Position numbers and translations under genes: made by a program. A stretch of DNA of 44,472 nucleotides, taken from Halorubrum aidingense JCM 13560. Lineage in GTDB: Archaea > Halobacteriota > Halobacteria > Halobacteriales > Haloferacaceae. Of this stretch, positions 6,549 through 15,172 are shown piece after piece. The notes under the pieces were generated by a model that was given only the letters and a program-made list of their open reading frames with translations, searched no databases and had not been told where the DNA came from. Location of the stretch: positions 1-44,472 of the forward strand of contig NZ_AOJI01000011.1 of the NCBI RefSeq assembly GCF_000336995.1. The letters are read 5' to 3'. Numbering within the stretch: position 1 is the stretch's first letter; every line of letters starts with the position of its first letter.

Positions 6549-8369
6549 ATGGCGGACGACAGCATCGCCGTCGTCGACCTCGATCGGTGCCAGCCCGATC
6601 GGTGTAACTACGAGTGCGCGAACTACTGCCCGCCGAACCGGACGGGCAAAGAGTGTATCACCGAGCGCGGCCCCGACACCGTCGAGGGCGACCCGGATCA
6701 GATACACATCTCCGAGGAGATCTGTCTCGGCGAGACGTGCGGGATCTGCGTCGAGAAGTGCCCGTTCGACGCGATCGAGATCATCAATCTCCCGTCCGAA
6801 CTCGACGAGGAGCCGGTCCATCGCTACGGCGAGAACGCCTTCTCGCTGTACGGGCTTCCGACACCGGAGCCGGGCAACGTCACCGGTATTCTCGGGCCGA
6901 ACGGGATCGGGAAGTCGACGGCGGTTCACGGGCTCGCCGGCGAGATGATCCCGAACCTCGGCGACCACGAGGGCGAAGCCGACTGGGACCGCGTGCTCGA
7001 CCGCTTCCGCGGGACGGGTCTCCAGAACTACCTCAAGTCGCTGAAAGACGGCGACGTCACCGTCGCCCGCAAGCCGCAGTACGTCGACCAGATCCCCAAG
7101 CAGTTCGACGGCAACACCCGCGAGCTGTTGGAGCGGACCGACGAGCGCGGCGCGCTCGACGAACTCATCGACCGGCTCAACATCCGGCCGGTGATGGACC
7201 AGGACATCGACTCCATCTCCGGCGGCGAGCTTCAGCGCGTCGCCATCGCGGCCTGCCTCGCCCGCGACGCCGACTTCTACTTCCTCGACGAGATCACCCC
7301 GTACCTCGACATCGGTCAGCGGATGGTCGTCGCGCGGCTCATCCGCGAGCTCGCGGACGACGACACCGCCGATCGCTCGATGCTCGTCGTCGAGCACGAC
7401 CTCGCGATCCTCGACCTGCTCGCCGACACCCTCCACGTCGCCTACGGTGAGCCGGGCGCGTACGGGGTCATCACCGACCCCAAGTCGGTCCGAAACGGGA
7501 TCAACGAGTACCTCAAAGGCTACCTCGACAACGAGAACATGCGGATCCGTCCCTCCGCGATCACGTTCGAGGAGCACGCTCCGCGCGTCTCCTCTCGCAG
7601 CGAGACGCTGGTCGAGTACCCCGACCTCTCGAAGTCGTACGGTGAGGGCGAGTTCGAGCTCCACGTCGAGGGCGGGGCGATAAACCGGTCCGAGGTGCTG
7701 GGCATCGTCGGGCCGAACGGGATCGGGAAATCGACGCTCGCGAAGCTGTTCGCGGGGTCGTTGGAGCCGGACACGGGCGACCTCGATTTCGCGCTCGACA
7801 TCGCGTACAAGCCGCAGTACATCGAGATCGACCAGCCGATGCGCGTCGACGTCTTCCTCTCGTCTATCACCGACGAGTTCGGTAGCTCCTACTGGAACAC
7901 GGAGATCGCCCAGCCGCTCCAGCTCGACCGGATCATGGAGCAGAACCTCGCGGACCTCTCGGGCGGGGAGCGCCAGCGCGTCGCCATCGCCGCGTGCCTC
8001 TCCGAGGACGCCGACCTCTACCTGCTCGACGAGCCCTCCGCGCACCTCGACGTCGAACAGCGGGTCCGCGCGACGACCGCGATCCGTCGGTACGCCGAGA
8101 ACCACGACGCGACCGTGATGGTGATCGACCACGACATCTACATGATCGACCTCCTCGCCGACCGCCTGATGGTGTTCGACGGCGAGCCGGCCGAACGCGG
8201 CCACGCGACCCCGCCCCAGGACATGCGCGACGGGATGAACGAGTTCCTCGCGGACCTGGACATCACCTTCCGGCGCGACGAGCGAACGGGTCGCCCCCGG
8301 ATCAACAAGCCGGGCTCCCAGCTCGACAGCTCACAGAAGCGCGACGGCGAGTACTACTACTCCGGTTAG
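6549..8369 (+). CDS. abce1: Ribosome recycling ATPase ABCE1 (RLI)
   Basis: The 606-residue protein carries the N-terminal 4Fe-4S ferredoxin-like domain unique to ABCE1 (Cys 14, 19, 23, 27 and Cys 59, 64, 67, 71). Twin ABC domains follow, each with Walker A GPNGIGKST (residues about 116-124 and 388-396), a signature (ISGGELQRVAIAACL and LSGGERQRVAIAACL) and a Walker B (YFLDEI, YLLDEPSAHLD). ABCE1 splits post-termination ribosomes into subunits in the cytosol. The ATG at 6549 is chosen because it gives the usual MADDSIAVVD start one base after the EMC6-like stop; the in-frame GTG at 6540 would overlap the upstream gene. Length is normal for the family (about 600). Confidence 0.97.
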   Translation: MADDSIAVVDLDRCQPDRCNYECANYCPPNRTGKECITERGPDTVEGDPDQIHISEEICLGETCGICVEKCPFDAIEIINLPSELDEEPVHRYGENAFSLYGLPTPEPGNVTGILGPNGIGKSTAVHGLAGEMIPNLGDHEGEADWDRVLDRFRGTGLQNYLKSLKDGDVTVARKPQYVDQIPKQFDGNTRELLERTDERGALDELIDRLNIRPVMDQDIDSISGGELQRVAIAACLARDADFYFLDEITPYLDIGQRMVVARLIRELADDDTADRSMLVVEHDLAILDLLADTLHVAYGEPGAYGVITDPKSVRNGINEYLKGYLDNENMRIRPSAITFEEHAPRVSSRSETLVEYPDLSKSYGEGEFELHVEGGAINRSEVLGIVGPNGIGKSTLAKLFAGSLEPDTGDLDFALDIAYKPQYIEIDQPMRVDVFLSSITDEFGSSYWNTEIAQPLQLDRIMEQNLADLSGGERQRVAIAACLSEDADLYLLDEPSAHLDVEQRVRATTAIRRYAENHDATVMVIDHDIYMIDLLADRLMVFDGEPAERGHATPPQDMRDGMNEFLADLDITFRRDERTGRPRINKPGSQLDSSQKRDGEYYYSG

Positions 8370-8493
8370 TCGCTCGGATCGAACGGTTCCGGTTCTCAGA
8401 GACCGTTCGCCCCCAGTCCATCGTCTCAGTATAACCGTCTTGCGGCTGGTACGGAGTGTATACTAAACCCCCTTCGGTGTGCCCGTTCCGTGA

Positions 8494-8565
8494 ATGCAGC
8501 TGATCCTCATCGAGTCGTCATCGAGTAGCGGCTGTCTGTCCGTCACGCCCTCTCTCGCGTTATGA
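8494..8565 (+). CDS. Possible 23-codon leader peptide upstream of the DUF4129 operon
   Basis: An ATG at 8494 opens MQLILIESSSSSGCLSVTPSLAL and ends with a TGA that overlaps the next ATG in the ATGA arrangement seen between the following genes. A TATA-like TATACTAAAC at 8457-8466 lies about 30 bases before it, so it could be the first codon of a leaderless mRNA. The overlap would translationally couple it to DUF4129. The peptide shows no family resemblance and could be coincidental. Confidence 0.35.
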   Translation: MQLILIESSSSSGCLSVTPSLAL

Positions 8566-9263
8566 ACCGGTCACGACTCCTGTCGGCGGTGATCGCGCTG
8601 TTGGCGATCACGTCGTTGAGCGTCGCGTCGACGACGCTGGAGACGAGCCTGACGACCGATCCGGACGAGGAGATAAACCCGGACTGGGAGAACCTACCGA
8701 TAGGTCAGAACGACGCGGCCGCGATTCAGGAGTCCATCGAGGGCGGGGGCGGGGAGGGCGGAGGCGGAGAGAGCGCCGCCGGTGCCGGCGGCGGTTCCAT
8801 CGGTGGCTCGGGGTCCGCGGCCGATGACCGCTCGCTCCTCGACCGCCTGCTCGCGCTGTTGAGCCGACTCTTCCGTCTCCTCCTCCCGATCGTGGCGATT
8901 CTGGGAGTGGCTGCGGTGGCGTATCGGTATCGGGGAGCTCTGGTCGACTTCTTCGGGCGCGACTCCCGAACGACCCCTGCCGCCGAGCCGCGACCGGCGG
9001 CCGGACGCTGGCCCGGGACGGACCCCGAACACGACGTGGACCGGGCGTGGGTGGAGGTGATACGTCGGCTGGACCCGGACCGGCCCGAGACGACGACCCC
9101 GGACGAGTGCCGTGCGCTCGCTCGCGCTCGCGGCGTCGATCGCGACGCGGTCGAGTCGATCGTCTCCGCGTTCGAGCACGTGCATTACGGCGGCCGTTCG
9201 GTCGACGCGGAGATCGACCGGGCTCGCGAGGGGCTCCGCGCGCTGGAGGGCGGTGTGAAATGA
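8562..9263 (+). CDS. DUF4129 domain membrane protein
   Basis: The 233-residue protein has a signal-anchor-like start (LLSAVIALLAITSLSVAS), a Gly/Glu-rich low-complexity linker (about residues 62-88) and one membrane helix (about residues 104-128, LLPIVAILGVAAVAYRY). The cytosolic DUF4129 domain contains RAWVEVIRRLDPDRPETTTPDECRAL and ends in a helix with DAEIDRAREGLRAL. DUF4129 proteins accompany MoxR ATPases, DUF58 proteins and transglutaminase-like proteins in bacteria and archaea. It heads a four-gene run with 4-base ATGA overlaps (8562-12431). Function of the family is unsettled, with a role in surface-protein maturation suspected. Confidence 0.85.
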   Translation: MNRSRLLSAVIALLAITSLSVASTTLETSLTTDPDEEINPDWENLPIGQNDAAAIQESIEGGGGEGGGGESAAGAGGGSIGGSGSAADDRSLLDRLLALLSRLFRLLLPIVAILGVAAVAYRYRGALVDFFGRDSRTTPAAEPRPAAGRWPGTDPEHDVDRAWVEVIRRLDPDRPETTTPDECRALARARGVDRDAVESIVSAFEHVHYGGRSVDAEIDRAREGLRALEGGVK

Positions 9264-10192
9264 ACGACCGAACCGCCGCTCACGACCGCGAACTCGACGC
9301 GACGGACGCGACGGACGCGACGGACGCGACAGACGAGACGGACGCGACAGACGCGACGGACGCGACCGACGTGATCGGTCAGACCGGTCGCACCGAACAC
9401 GGCGATCCGGACGCACGCCGAGTCGACGACGGGGGGCTGCTCGCCCGCCTCGGTCGGGCGACGCGCGTCCTGCTTCTCTTGGTGGGGGTCGCGACGCTCG
9501 GTGCCGGACTGCTCGTCGCGTTCGATCCGGAGACGGAGGAGGTGCTCCGGATCGACGCGGCGATCGAAGCCCTCGGGAGCGACTACGTGGTGCTGGCGGC
9601 CTTCGGCCTTCTGGCGGTCGGGATCGCGTTGCTCCTCGTGGCGACACAGCGCGTCCGCGGCATCAGCGAGGCGACCCCGCCGGCCGTCGAGGGGGTCCTG
9701 ACGGCGACGTATCCCGGTGCGTCGTTCGACCGCGTCGGCGACGGGCGACTGAGTCGGCTCCTCTCCGCTCGGTCGGCGCCCGACCGTCGCCGTCGGCTCC
9801 GGGAGGCGGCGATCCGGGCGACGATGCGCGCGGAGGGCCGTTCGCGCACCGACGCCGGCCGTCGCGTCGACGAGGGCACCTGGACGAGCGACCCCGTCGC
9901 CGCATCCTATCTTTCCGCGTCGAGACGCGGAGTCCTGGGCGGTACCCTCTCCTCTCTGGGAGTCACCGGCGACGGCGATCCGGCCGACCGGACCGTCGAC
10001 GCTATCCTGGCGAAGGCGACCGGTGAGAGGTCGGTGGTCCGGGACGGTGATCGGGCCGGGAACGAGGACCCGAATGCGGCAACCGTTCGCAACCCGGGCC
10101 GGGGTTCCGACCGGGACGCGGATCGGGACGCCGGCAGAGCTTCGGACCGCCGCTCGGACGAGCGGCAGACGACTCAGGAGGGTATTCAATGA
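9260..10192 (+). CDS. DUF7269-like membrane protein of the MoxR/DUF58 cluster
   Basis: The ATG at 9260 overlaps the DUF4129 stop (ATGA), giving 310 residues. The N-terminus is a short-repeat stretch of (Asp-Ala-Thr)n. Two membrane helices follow at about residues 69-92 (VLLLLVGVATLGAGLLVAF) and 112-134. The remaining about 170 residues are soluble, with RRRRLREAAIRATMRAEG and a disordered, Arg/Asp-rich tail. Haloarchaeal proteins of this layout next to DUF58 are, as I recall, DUF7269. The role is unknown; partnership with its neighbours is inferred from overlap. Confidence 0.75.
   Translation: MNDRTAAHDRELDATDATDATDATDETDATDATDATDVIGQTGRTEHGDPDARRVDDGGLLARLGRATRVLLLLVGVATLGAGLLVAFDPETEEVLRIDAAIEALGSDYVVLAAFGLLAVGIALLLVATQRVRGISEATPPAVEGVLTATYPGASFDRVGDGRLSRLLSARSAPDRRRRLREAAIRATMRAEGRSRTDAGRRVDEGTWTSDPVAASYLSASRRGVLGGTLSSLGVTGDGDPADRTVDAILAKATGERSVVRDGDRAGNEDPNAATVRNPGRGSDRDADRDAGRASDRRSDERQTTQEGIQ
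9297..9371 (+). repeat. 9-base tandem repeat encoding Asp-Ala-Thr
   Basis: About eight near-identical units of GACGCGACG/GACGCGACA run through 9297-9371, coding for DATDATDAT with one Glu substitution. It is a length-variable microsatellite-like region at the N-terminus of the DUF7269-like protein. Confidence 0.85.
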
Positions 10193-11685
10193 CGCCCGAT
10201 ATCGCCGCCCTCCGTCGCTGGATCGGTCGTTTGGAGCGTCCCGAACGGACTGCGGTCGACAGGGGACCCCAGCGGGGCTCGGCGACCAGAACCGACGGCG
10301 GGGGCACGGCCGAACCGGCGTCCGGGACGGACCGACCGTCATCGGTTCGGTGGACCGGTCGCTGGCGGGGGATCGCCGCCGTCGCGCTTCTCGCGGTGGC
10401 GATCGGCGTCCTCGCGGAACGGCCCTCGCTGCTACTGATCGGCGCGCTCGCCGGCGCGTACACGGCCTATCCGCGCCTCACCGCGACTCCCGACCCCGAT
10501 CTGTCCATCCGACGGGAACTCGATCCGGCGTCGCCGGCGGACGGAGAGCGGGTGTCCGTGCGGACGACGATCACGAACGAGGGGGACGCGGCGCTCGCCG
10601 ACCTCCGGGTCGTCGACGGAACCCCCGCGATGCTTTCGGTCTCGGACGGATCGCCGCGACGCGCGACGGCGCTGCTCCCGGGCGACGAGGCGACGATACG
10701 CTACGAGCTCCGGGCGCGCCCGGGCCGCCACGTCTTCCGGCCGACGACCGTGCTCTGTCGCGACGCGAGCGGGTCGGTGGAGGTCGAACGCCCACTCACC
10801 GCTGCGAGTTCCTTCGAGTGCGAAGCGGAGATCCCGACCGTCCCGCTGCGCGCGCAGAGCGGTCACCATCCGGGTCCGCTGGTCACCGACGACGGGGGCG
10901 AGGGGGTCGAGTTCTACTCCGTCGAGGAGTACCGGCGCGGGGACCCCGCGAATCGGATCGACTGGCGCCGATACGCGCGGACGGGCGAACTCACCTCGAT
11001 GGCGTTCCGCACCGAACGGCTCGCGGAGGTGGTGGTGTGCGTGGACGCGCGGCCCGCGTCGTATCGGGCCGCAGACGAGACCGAACCCCACGCGGTCGCG
11101 CTCGGCGTCGACGCCGCCGACCGCATCGGCGACGCGCTGTTCGACGCGAATCACCGAGTCGGTCTGGCCGGGTTCGGACGGCACGTGTCCGTGCTTCCGA
11201 CCCGAAGCGGTCGCGATCACGCCAGCCGGTTCCACCAGCGGCTGGCGACGGACCCGGCCTTCGGGCTGGATCCCCCGGAAACGGCACGCACAGTCGAGCG
11301 TGAGGGCGGGGCGGCCCCGTCCCGCTCCGTCACTGGAGACGGCCCGAGCGGCGGTGGCGCGGGTTCCGACGAGACCGAACCGCTCGACACTCAGCTGTCC
11401 AGAATTCGGGCCGAGTTCGGGGCGAACACGCAGGTCGTGTTGATCTCGCCGCTGTGTGACGACGAGGCCTCCCGCATCGCCCAGCGGTTCGAGAGCGGTG
11501 GGACCGCCGTCACGGTCGTCAGTCCGGACGTCACCGCCGCGGAGACCGCGGGCGGGCGCCTCGCCCGATTGGAGCGGGCCCAGCGGCTGAGCGCGCTGCG
11601 GAACGCGGGTATCCCGGTCGTCGACTGGACGCCGGCCCAGCCGCTCGGTGCGGCGATGACAGCGATCGTCGAGAGGGGCCGATGA
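10189..11685 (+). CDS. DUF58 domain protein
   Basis: The 498-residue protein has two adjacent membrane helices (about residues 62-97, IAAVALLAVAIGVLAE and LLLIGALAGAYTAYP). An Ig-like extracytoplasmic segment follows (residues 100-200, RELDPASPADGERVSVRTTI), then the DUF58 core YSVEEYRRGDPANRIDWRRYARTGEL at about residue 242 and a vWA-like C-terminal half (VVVCVDARP; VVLISPLCDDEA). DUF58 proteins are partners of MoxR ATPases. Start 10189 overlaps the previous stop by ATGA. A Ser/Gly-rich insertion lies near residues 365-400. Confidence 0.9.
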   Translation: MTPDIAALRRWIGRLERPERTAVDRGPQRGSATRTDGGGTAEPASGTDRPSSVRWTGRWRGIAAVALLAVAIGVLAERPSLLLIGALAGAYTAYPRLTATPDPDLSIRRELDPASPADGERVSVRTTITNEGDAALADLRVVDGTPAMLSVSDGSPRRATALLPGDEATIRYELRARPGRHVFRPTTVLCRDASGSVEVERPLTAASSFECEAEIPTVPLRAQSGHHPGPLVTDDGGEGVEFYSVEEYRRGDPANRIDWRRYARTGELTSMAFRTERLAEVVVCVDARPASYRAADETEPHAVALGVDAADRIGDALFDANHRVGLAGFGRHVSVLPTRSGRDHASRFHQRLATDPAFGLDPPETARTVEREGGAAPSRSVTGDGPSGGGAGSDETEPLDTQLSRIRAEFGANTQVVLISPLCDDEASRIAQRFESGGTAVTVVSPDVTAAETAGGRLARLERAQRLSALRNAGIPVVDWTPAQPLGAAMTAIVERGR

Positions 11686-12431
11686 CGGCGCCAGACGCGG
11701 CGGGACCGACGGCGGTGCCAGACGGGGAGACCGCTCGGCTCGTTCGCCGACCGGCGGTCGCGAGCAGCGTCGTCGCCCTCGCTGCCGGCGCCGTTGCCGT
11801 GTCGCTCGTCGCCGACGCGCCCCTCCAGCGGGAGATCCTTCGGCTGGCCCTCGTCGGCGTCGTCGCCTTCGGGATCGGTGGACGACTCGCTCGTCACGGC
11901 GAGACGGCTCTGTCGGCCCTGGGCGCGCTGGTCGCGCTCGGTGGCGGGCTCGTCGTTCTCGTCGCGGTGGGACAGGCGGCCACGCAGCCCCCGCAGTTCA
12001 TCGATCGGATCGAGTTGCTTCCCGGCATCGTCGGTCTATGGGTGCTCTCCGCGGCGCTCGCGCCGGTTCGGTTCCGGTGGAGTCGGGCCCTGATTGACGT
12101 CGGCACCGGCTTCGTGTTCCTCGGCGTGCTCGTGACGGGGGTGACACAGGGGGCGGGCACCGTCGCGCTTCTGCTCGCGGCGCTCGGGGCGATCCTCGCG
12201 CGGGACGCGGCCGAGAACGCGGTGTCCGTCGGCGGGCAGATCGGCGTGCAGCGCGGCGCGAGGACCGTTCGGGCCGAACTCGCTCACGCGGGCGTCGCCG
12301 CGAGCGTCGGCGTGGGAGCCATCGCGGTCGCGCTCGGCGTGGCCCGTCTCGGCGTCGACGGCCTCCCGTTCGGCGCGCTCGTCGCGCTCGTCGTCGGCAG
12401 CGCGGTCCTGGTCCTCGGCTCTGACCGGTAG
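11682..12431 (+). CDS. DUF7519-like polytopic membrane protein
   Basis: The last gene of the overlapping run (ATGA at 11682) encodes 249 residues with about seven hydrophobic segments, for example VVALAAGAVAVSLVA, ALGALVALGGGLVVLVAVG and FGALVALVVGSAVLVLG. Loops are short and no catalytic motif is visible. Homologues beside DUF58 in haloarchaea are, from memory, DUF7519. A membrane scaffold for the DUF4129/DUF58 pair is a guess. It converges with the MoxR gene with 47 bases between stops. Confidence 0.75.
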   Translation: MTAPDAAGPTAVPDGETARLVRRPAVASSVVALAAGAVAVSLVADAPLQREILRLALVGVVAFGIGGRLARHGETALSALGALVALGGGLVVLVAVGQAATQPPQFIDRIELLPGIVGLWVLSAALAPVRFRWSRALIDVGTGFVFLGVLVTGVTQGAGTVALLLAALGAILARDAAENAVSVGGQIGVQRGARTVRAELAHAGVAASVGVGAIAVALGVARLGVDGLPFGALVALVVGSAVLVLGSDR

Positions 12432-12478
12432 CGTACGCCCGTCGGTACCACGTCGGGGCGAGCGTGCGGTCGCGACGC

Positions 12479-13432
12479 TCAGGGACGCAGCTGCGGCACC
12501 GGCAGCTCCGAGAGGATATCGTCGACGATCTCCGTCGTCGAAACGCCCGCAACGCGCGCGTCGGGAGTCACCACGATCCGGTGGGACAACGCGGACGTCG
12601 CCATCGCCTTCACGTCGTCCGGCGTCGCGTAGGTCCGGCCCATGAGTGCGGCGTGGGTTCTCACGACCTCGAAGAACCGCTGGATGCCCCGCGGCGACAC
12701 GCCCGTGTTCACGCGCTCGTCCGTTCGCGTCGCGCGGGCGACGTCGACGAGGTACTGCCGGACGCCGTCCTCCACGCGGATCGACTCCGGAACGCGGCGG
12801 AGCTGCGTGAGCGTGTCGAGCGAGCAGACCGTTCGGACCGACGGCGAGGAGGCCTCGCGACCCGCGCGCCGATCGATCAGTTCGAGCTCGCCCGCTCGGT
12901 CGGGGTAGCCGAGGCTGGTCTTGACGACGAACCGGTCCTTCTGGGCGACCGGGAGCTCGAAGGTCCCGTCCATCTCGACGGGGTTCTGCGTGGCGATGAC
13001 GACGAACGGGTCGGGGAGCGGGTGGGTCTCGCCGTCGACGGTGACCTGCCCTTCCTCCATCGCCTCCAGGAGCGCCGCCTGCGTCTTCGGCGGGGCTCGG
13101 TTGATCTCGTCCGCGAGCACGACGTTCGCGAACACCGGTCCGGGCTGGAACTCGAAGCTCCGGGTCTTCTCGTCGAAGACGTTCGAGCCGATGACGTCAG
13201 CCGGCAACAGGTCGGGCGTGAACTGGACGCGCAAAAAGGAGACGTCGACCGCGTTCGCGAACGACCGAGCCGTGAGCGTCTTTCCGGTTCCCGGTACGTC
13301 CTCGAGCAGGACGTGGCCGTCGGAGAGCAACCCGACGAGAACGGTCTTCAGCGTCGACCGCTCGGTGACCACGGCCGCGGCGATTCCGTCGAGGATCTCG
13401 TCGCTTCGTCGCTGCGCAGTCGCAGGATCCAT
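12479..13432 (-). CDS. MoxR-family AAA+ ATPase
   Basis: The 317-residue protein has Walker A EDVPGTGKT at about residues 43-51, Walker B VVLADEINRAPPKTQAALLE at about 106-125, sensor 1 ATQNPVE and the Arg-finger/sensor 2 region GVSPRGIQRFFEV at about 251. This is the standard MoxR layout and length. MoxR ATPases act as chaperone-like activators of partner vWA/DUF58 proteins. Here the gene faces the DUF58 operon instead of preceding it, so it has its own promoter (CTCATAAAC/TTATACTCC region near 13460-13475, minus strand), allowing separate control of the ATPase and its partners. Confidence 0.95.
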   Translation of the reverse strand: MDPATAQRRSDEILDGIAAAVVTERSTLKTVLVGLLSDGHVLLEDVPGTGKTLTARSFANAVDVSFLRVQFTPDLLPADVIGSNVFDEKTRSFEFQPGPVFANVVLADEINRAPPKTQAALLEAMEEGQVTVDGETHPLPDPFVVIATQNPVEMDGTFELPVAQKDRFVVKTSLGYPDRAGELELIDRRAGREASSPSVRTVCSLDTLTQLRRVPESIRVEDGVRQYLVDVARATRTDERVNTGVSPRGIQRFFEVVRTHAALMGRTYATPDDVKAMATSALSHRIVVTPDARVAGVSTTEIVDDILSELPVPQLRP

Positions 13433-13620
13433 ACCGATCGGACTGGCGTCGCCCCGTTGGTTATACTCCTCATAAACGCGGGTTCGGTCGGCTTACCCGC
13501 CGGTTCGATCGAGCGTGTCGCGTCGTCCACGCGGATTCGACGAAGCGGTCTCACCGGTTTTCGGGGCCGTCGATCCGCCGTACCGAAGCGATTAAGCACG
13601 GAACCCGCAAACGACGGAGT

Positions 13621-13887
13621 ATGCAACACCTCATCATTCGCGGCGACCCCGGTATCCGGCGGGACGCGGTGATCGAGTACGACGGCGAAGAGCTGGTCTG
13701 TTTCGGAATCAACGTGCAGGGCGGCTGGCACGGCCCCGACGAACCGCAGCTCTGGTGTACCGTCGGCACCGAAGACGAGCGCGAGGCGTACGACAAACGG
13801 GAGTACGTCCCCCACTGGCTCGACGTCGACTCGGTCGACGCCGCGGACGTCGAGGTCCTCAGCGAGAAGGGCGAGCTGTCGGTTTAA
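13621..13887 (+). CDS. Small conserved haloarchaeal protein (HAH_0734-like)
   Basis: The 88-residue protein MQHLIIRGDPGIRRDAVI... is compact, acidic and rich in aromatic residues (GGWHGPDEPQLWC), with no membrane segment. GATTAAGC is centred about 27 bases before the ATG, marking a leaderless start. It matches what I recall as the HAH_0734 family, known only as a haloarchaeal conserved protein. Function is unknown. Confidence 0.75.
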   Translation: MQHLIIRGDPGIRRDAVIEYDGEELVCFGINVQGGWHGPDEPQLWCTVGTEDEREAYDKREYVPHWLDVDSVDAADVEVLSEKGELSV

Positions 13888-13945
13888 CCGGATTACTCGT
13901 TCGTCGCGACGACCCGCTTTTCGCGCACCCCTCAATCGAACCCGC

Positions 13946-14584
13946 TCACACCGGCGGGTCTTCGAGCCACGCCTCGATCGCGCCGGCCATCGCGCCCCGT
14001 CGATGGATCGTTCCGGCCTCGGGGTCGACGACGGTGCTCTCGGTGCCCGGCGTCTCGCCGCCGTCGACGATCGCGGCGACCCCGTCGCGGATCCGTGCGT
14101 CGAGGTCGGCGATGCGGGTGACGCTGCCCGACCCCGAAACGTTCGCGCTCGTCGCGGTGAGCGGTCCGGTCTCGCGAAGCAGCGTCCGGGCGACGGGGTG
14201 GTCCGGCACTCGGATCCCGACGCGGTCGCTCCCGGCGGTGAGCGCGTCCGGCACGTCGGCGCCGCGTTCGACGATAACCGTCACGGGACCGGGGAGGAAC
14301 GCGCGAGCAAACGCGAGCGCGAACTCGCTCGGCCGGGTGTGCCGGAGCGCGGCGTCGACGCTCGCGACGCCTAGCGAGAGCGGGTCCCCGCGGTCGCGCT
14401 GTTTGAGTTCGAAGACGCGCTCGACGGCGGCGGGGTCGAGCGCGTCGCCGCCGAGTCCGTACACCGTCTCCGTCGGATAGACGACGAGGTCGCCGTCGGC
14501 GACGGCGGCGGCGGCCCTGCGGAGGTCCTCGCGGTCCGGCGCCCCGTCCGTCGTTCGCCGAGGATCGTCGCTGTCGGTCGTCAC
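13946..14584 (-). CDS. Threonylcarbamoyl-AMP synthase (TsaC/YrdC type)
   Basis: The protein has the YrdC fold: VVYPTETVYGLGGDA near residue 34, the KQRDRGDPLSL substrate motif, GPVTVIVERG, TATSANVSGSG and the ESTVVD motif. It makes threonylcarbamoyl-AMP from Thr, bicarbonate and ATP for the t6A37 modification of ANN-decoding tRNAs. The GTG at 14584 gives 212 residues and lies about 27 bases after a minus-strand CTTTTTCAG box. The frame continues upstream to 14737, but that part is arginine-rich and precedes the promoter. Only the YrdC domain is present; the C-terminal Sua5 domain common in archaeal homologues (about 350 aa) is absent. Confidence 0.9.
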   Translation of the reverse strand: MTTDSDDPRRTTDGAPDREDLRRAAAAVADGDLVVYPTETVYGLGGDALDPAAVERVFELKQRDRGDPLSLGVASVDAALRHTRPSEFALAFARAFLPGPVTVIVERGADVPDALTAGSDRVGIRVPDHPVARTLLRETGPLTATSANVSGSGSVTRIADLDARIRDGVAAIVDGGETPGTESTVVDPEAGTIHRRGAMAGAIEAWLEDPPV

Positions 14585-14661
14585 GGGTTCCCGTTCGTGG
14601 GCATCCTGAAAAAGGGTGACGAGTGGGTGCGTCGCACGGACCGACCCGTCGGTGCGGCGGC

Positions 14662-15171
14662 TCAGTCGACGAGCCGATCGATCGCGTCGTCGATCTCCTC
14701 GGCGTCGGGGAACTCGGGGTGCTCGCTCGCGACCCACGCGTAGTCGACCGTGCGGTCGCCGTCGAGGAGGAAGACGGCGGGGCGCGTCTCCGTGATCCCC
14801 GTCATCCCGTCGATGTCGTGATCGAGGCCGTACTCCTCGACGACGCCCGCGCCGGGGTCCGAGAATATCCGTACGCCCTCGCCGCGCTCGGCGAGCAGGC
14901 GCTTGTGGGCGTACGGCGAGGAGATCGACAGCCCGAGCACTTGGAGGTCGTCGGCCCAGCCGTGCTCGTCGACCGCGTTGTAGAGGTACGTCGCCTGAAA
15001 GGCGCCGTCCATCGGGTGGAACAACAGGAGGGTCGGCTCGTCGACCGCGTCGTCGAGCGCGCTGTCCTCCCAGTACTCCGCGTTGACGAGCGGGCGGGTG
15101 AAGTCGGGCGCGGTGTCCCCCTCCTCGACGTGGTCCGCCTCGGGGAGGTCGACGACGTCGAAATCGACCAT
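14662..15171 (-). CDS. Redoxin-fold protein lacking the peroxidatic cysteine
   Basis: The 169-residue protein follows the AhpC/TSA layout: GDTAPDFTRPLVN at the start, a strand LLLFHPMDGAFQATYLY where the peroxidatic Cys normally sits, LGLSISSPYAHKRL, IFSDPGAGVVEEYGL and a strand ETRPAVFLLDGD. No Cys occurs anywhere in the protein, so it cannot be a standard peroxiredoxin. The ATG at 15171 is preferred because it lies one base after the stop of the glutaredoxin gene; an in-frame ATG at 15228 would overlap it. The tight pairing implies a shared redox or sensing task, which is inference. Confidence 0.85.
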   Translation of the reverse strand: MVDFDVVDLPEADHVEEGDTAPDFTRPLVNAEYWEDSALDDAVDEPTLLLFHPMDGAFQATYLYNAVDEHGWADDLQVLGLSISSPYAHKRLLAERGEGVRIFSDPGAGVVEEYGLDHDIDGMTGITETRPAVFLLDGDRTVDYAWVASEHPEFPDAEEIDDAIDRLVD

Positions 15172-15172
15172 C

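Noticed and set aside
6501..8204. A 567-codon minus-strand frame opposite ABCE1
   Set aside because: Shadow of a highly conserved gene on the plus strand.
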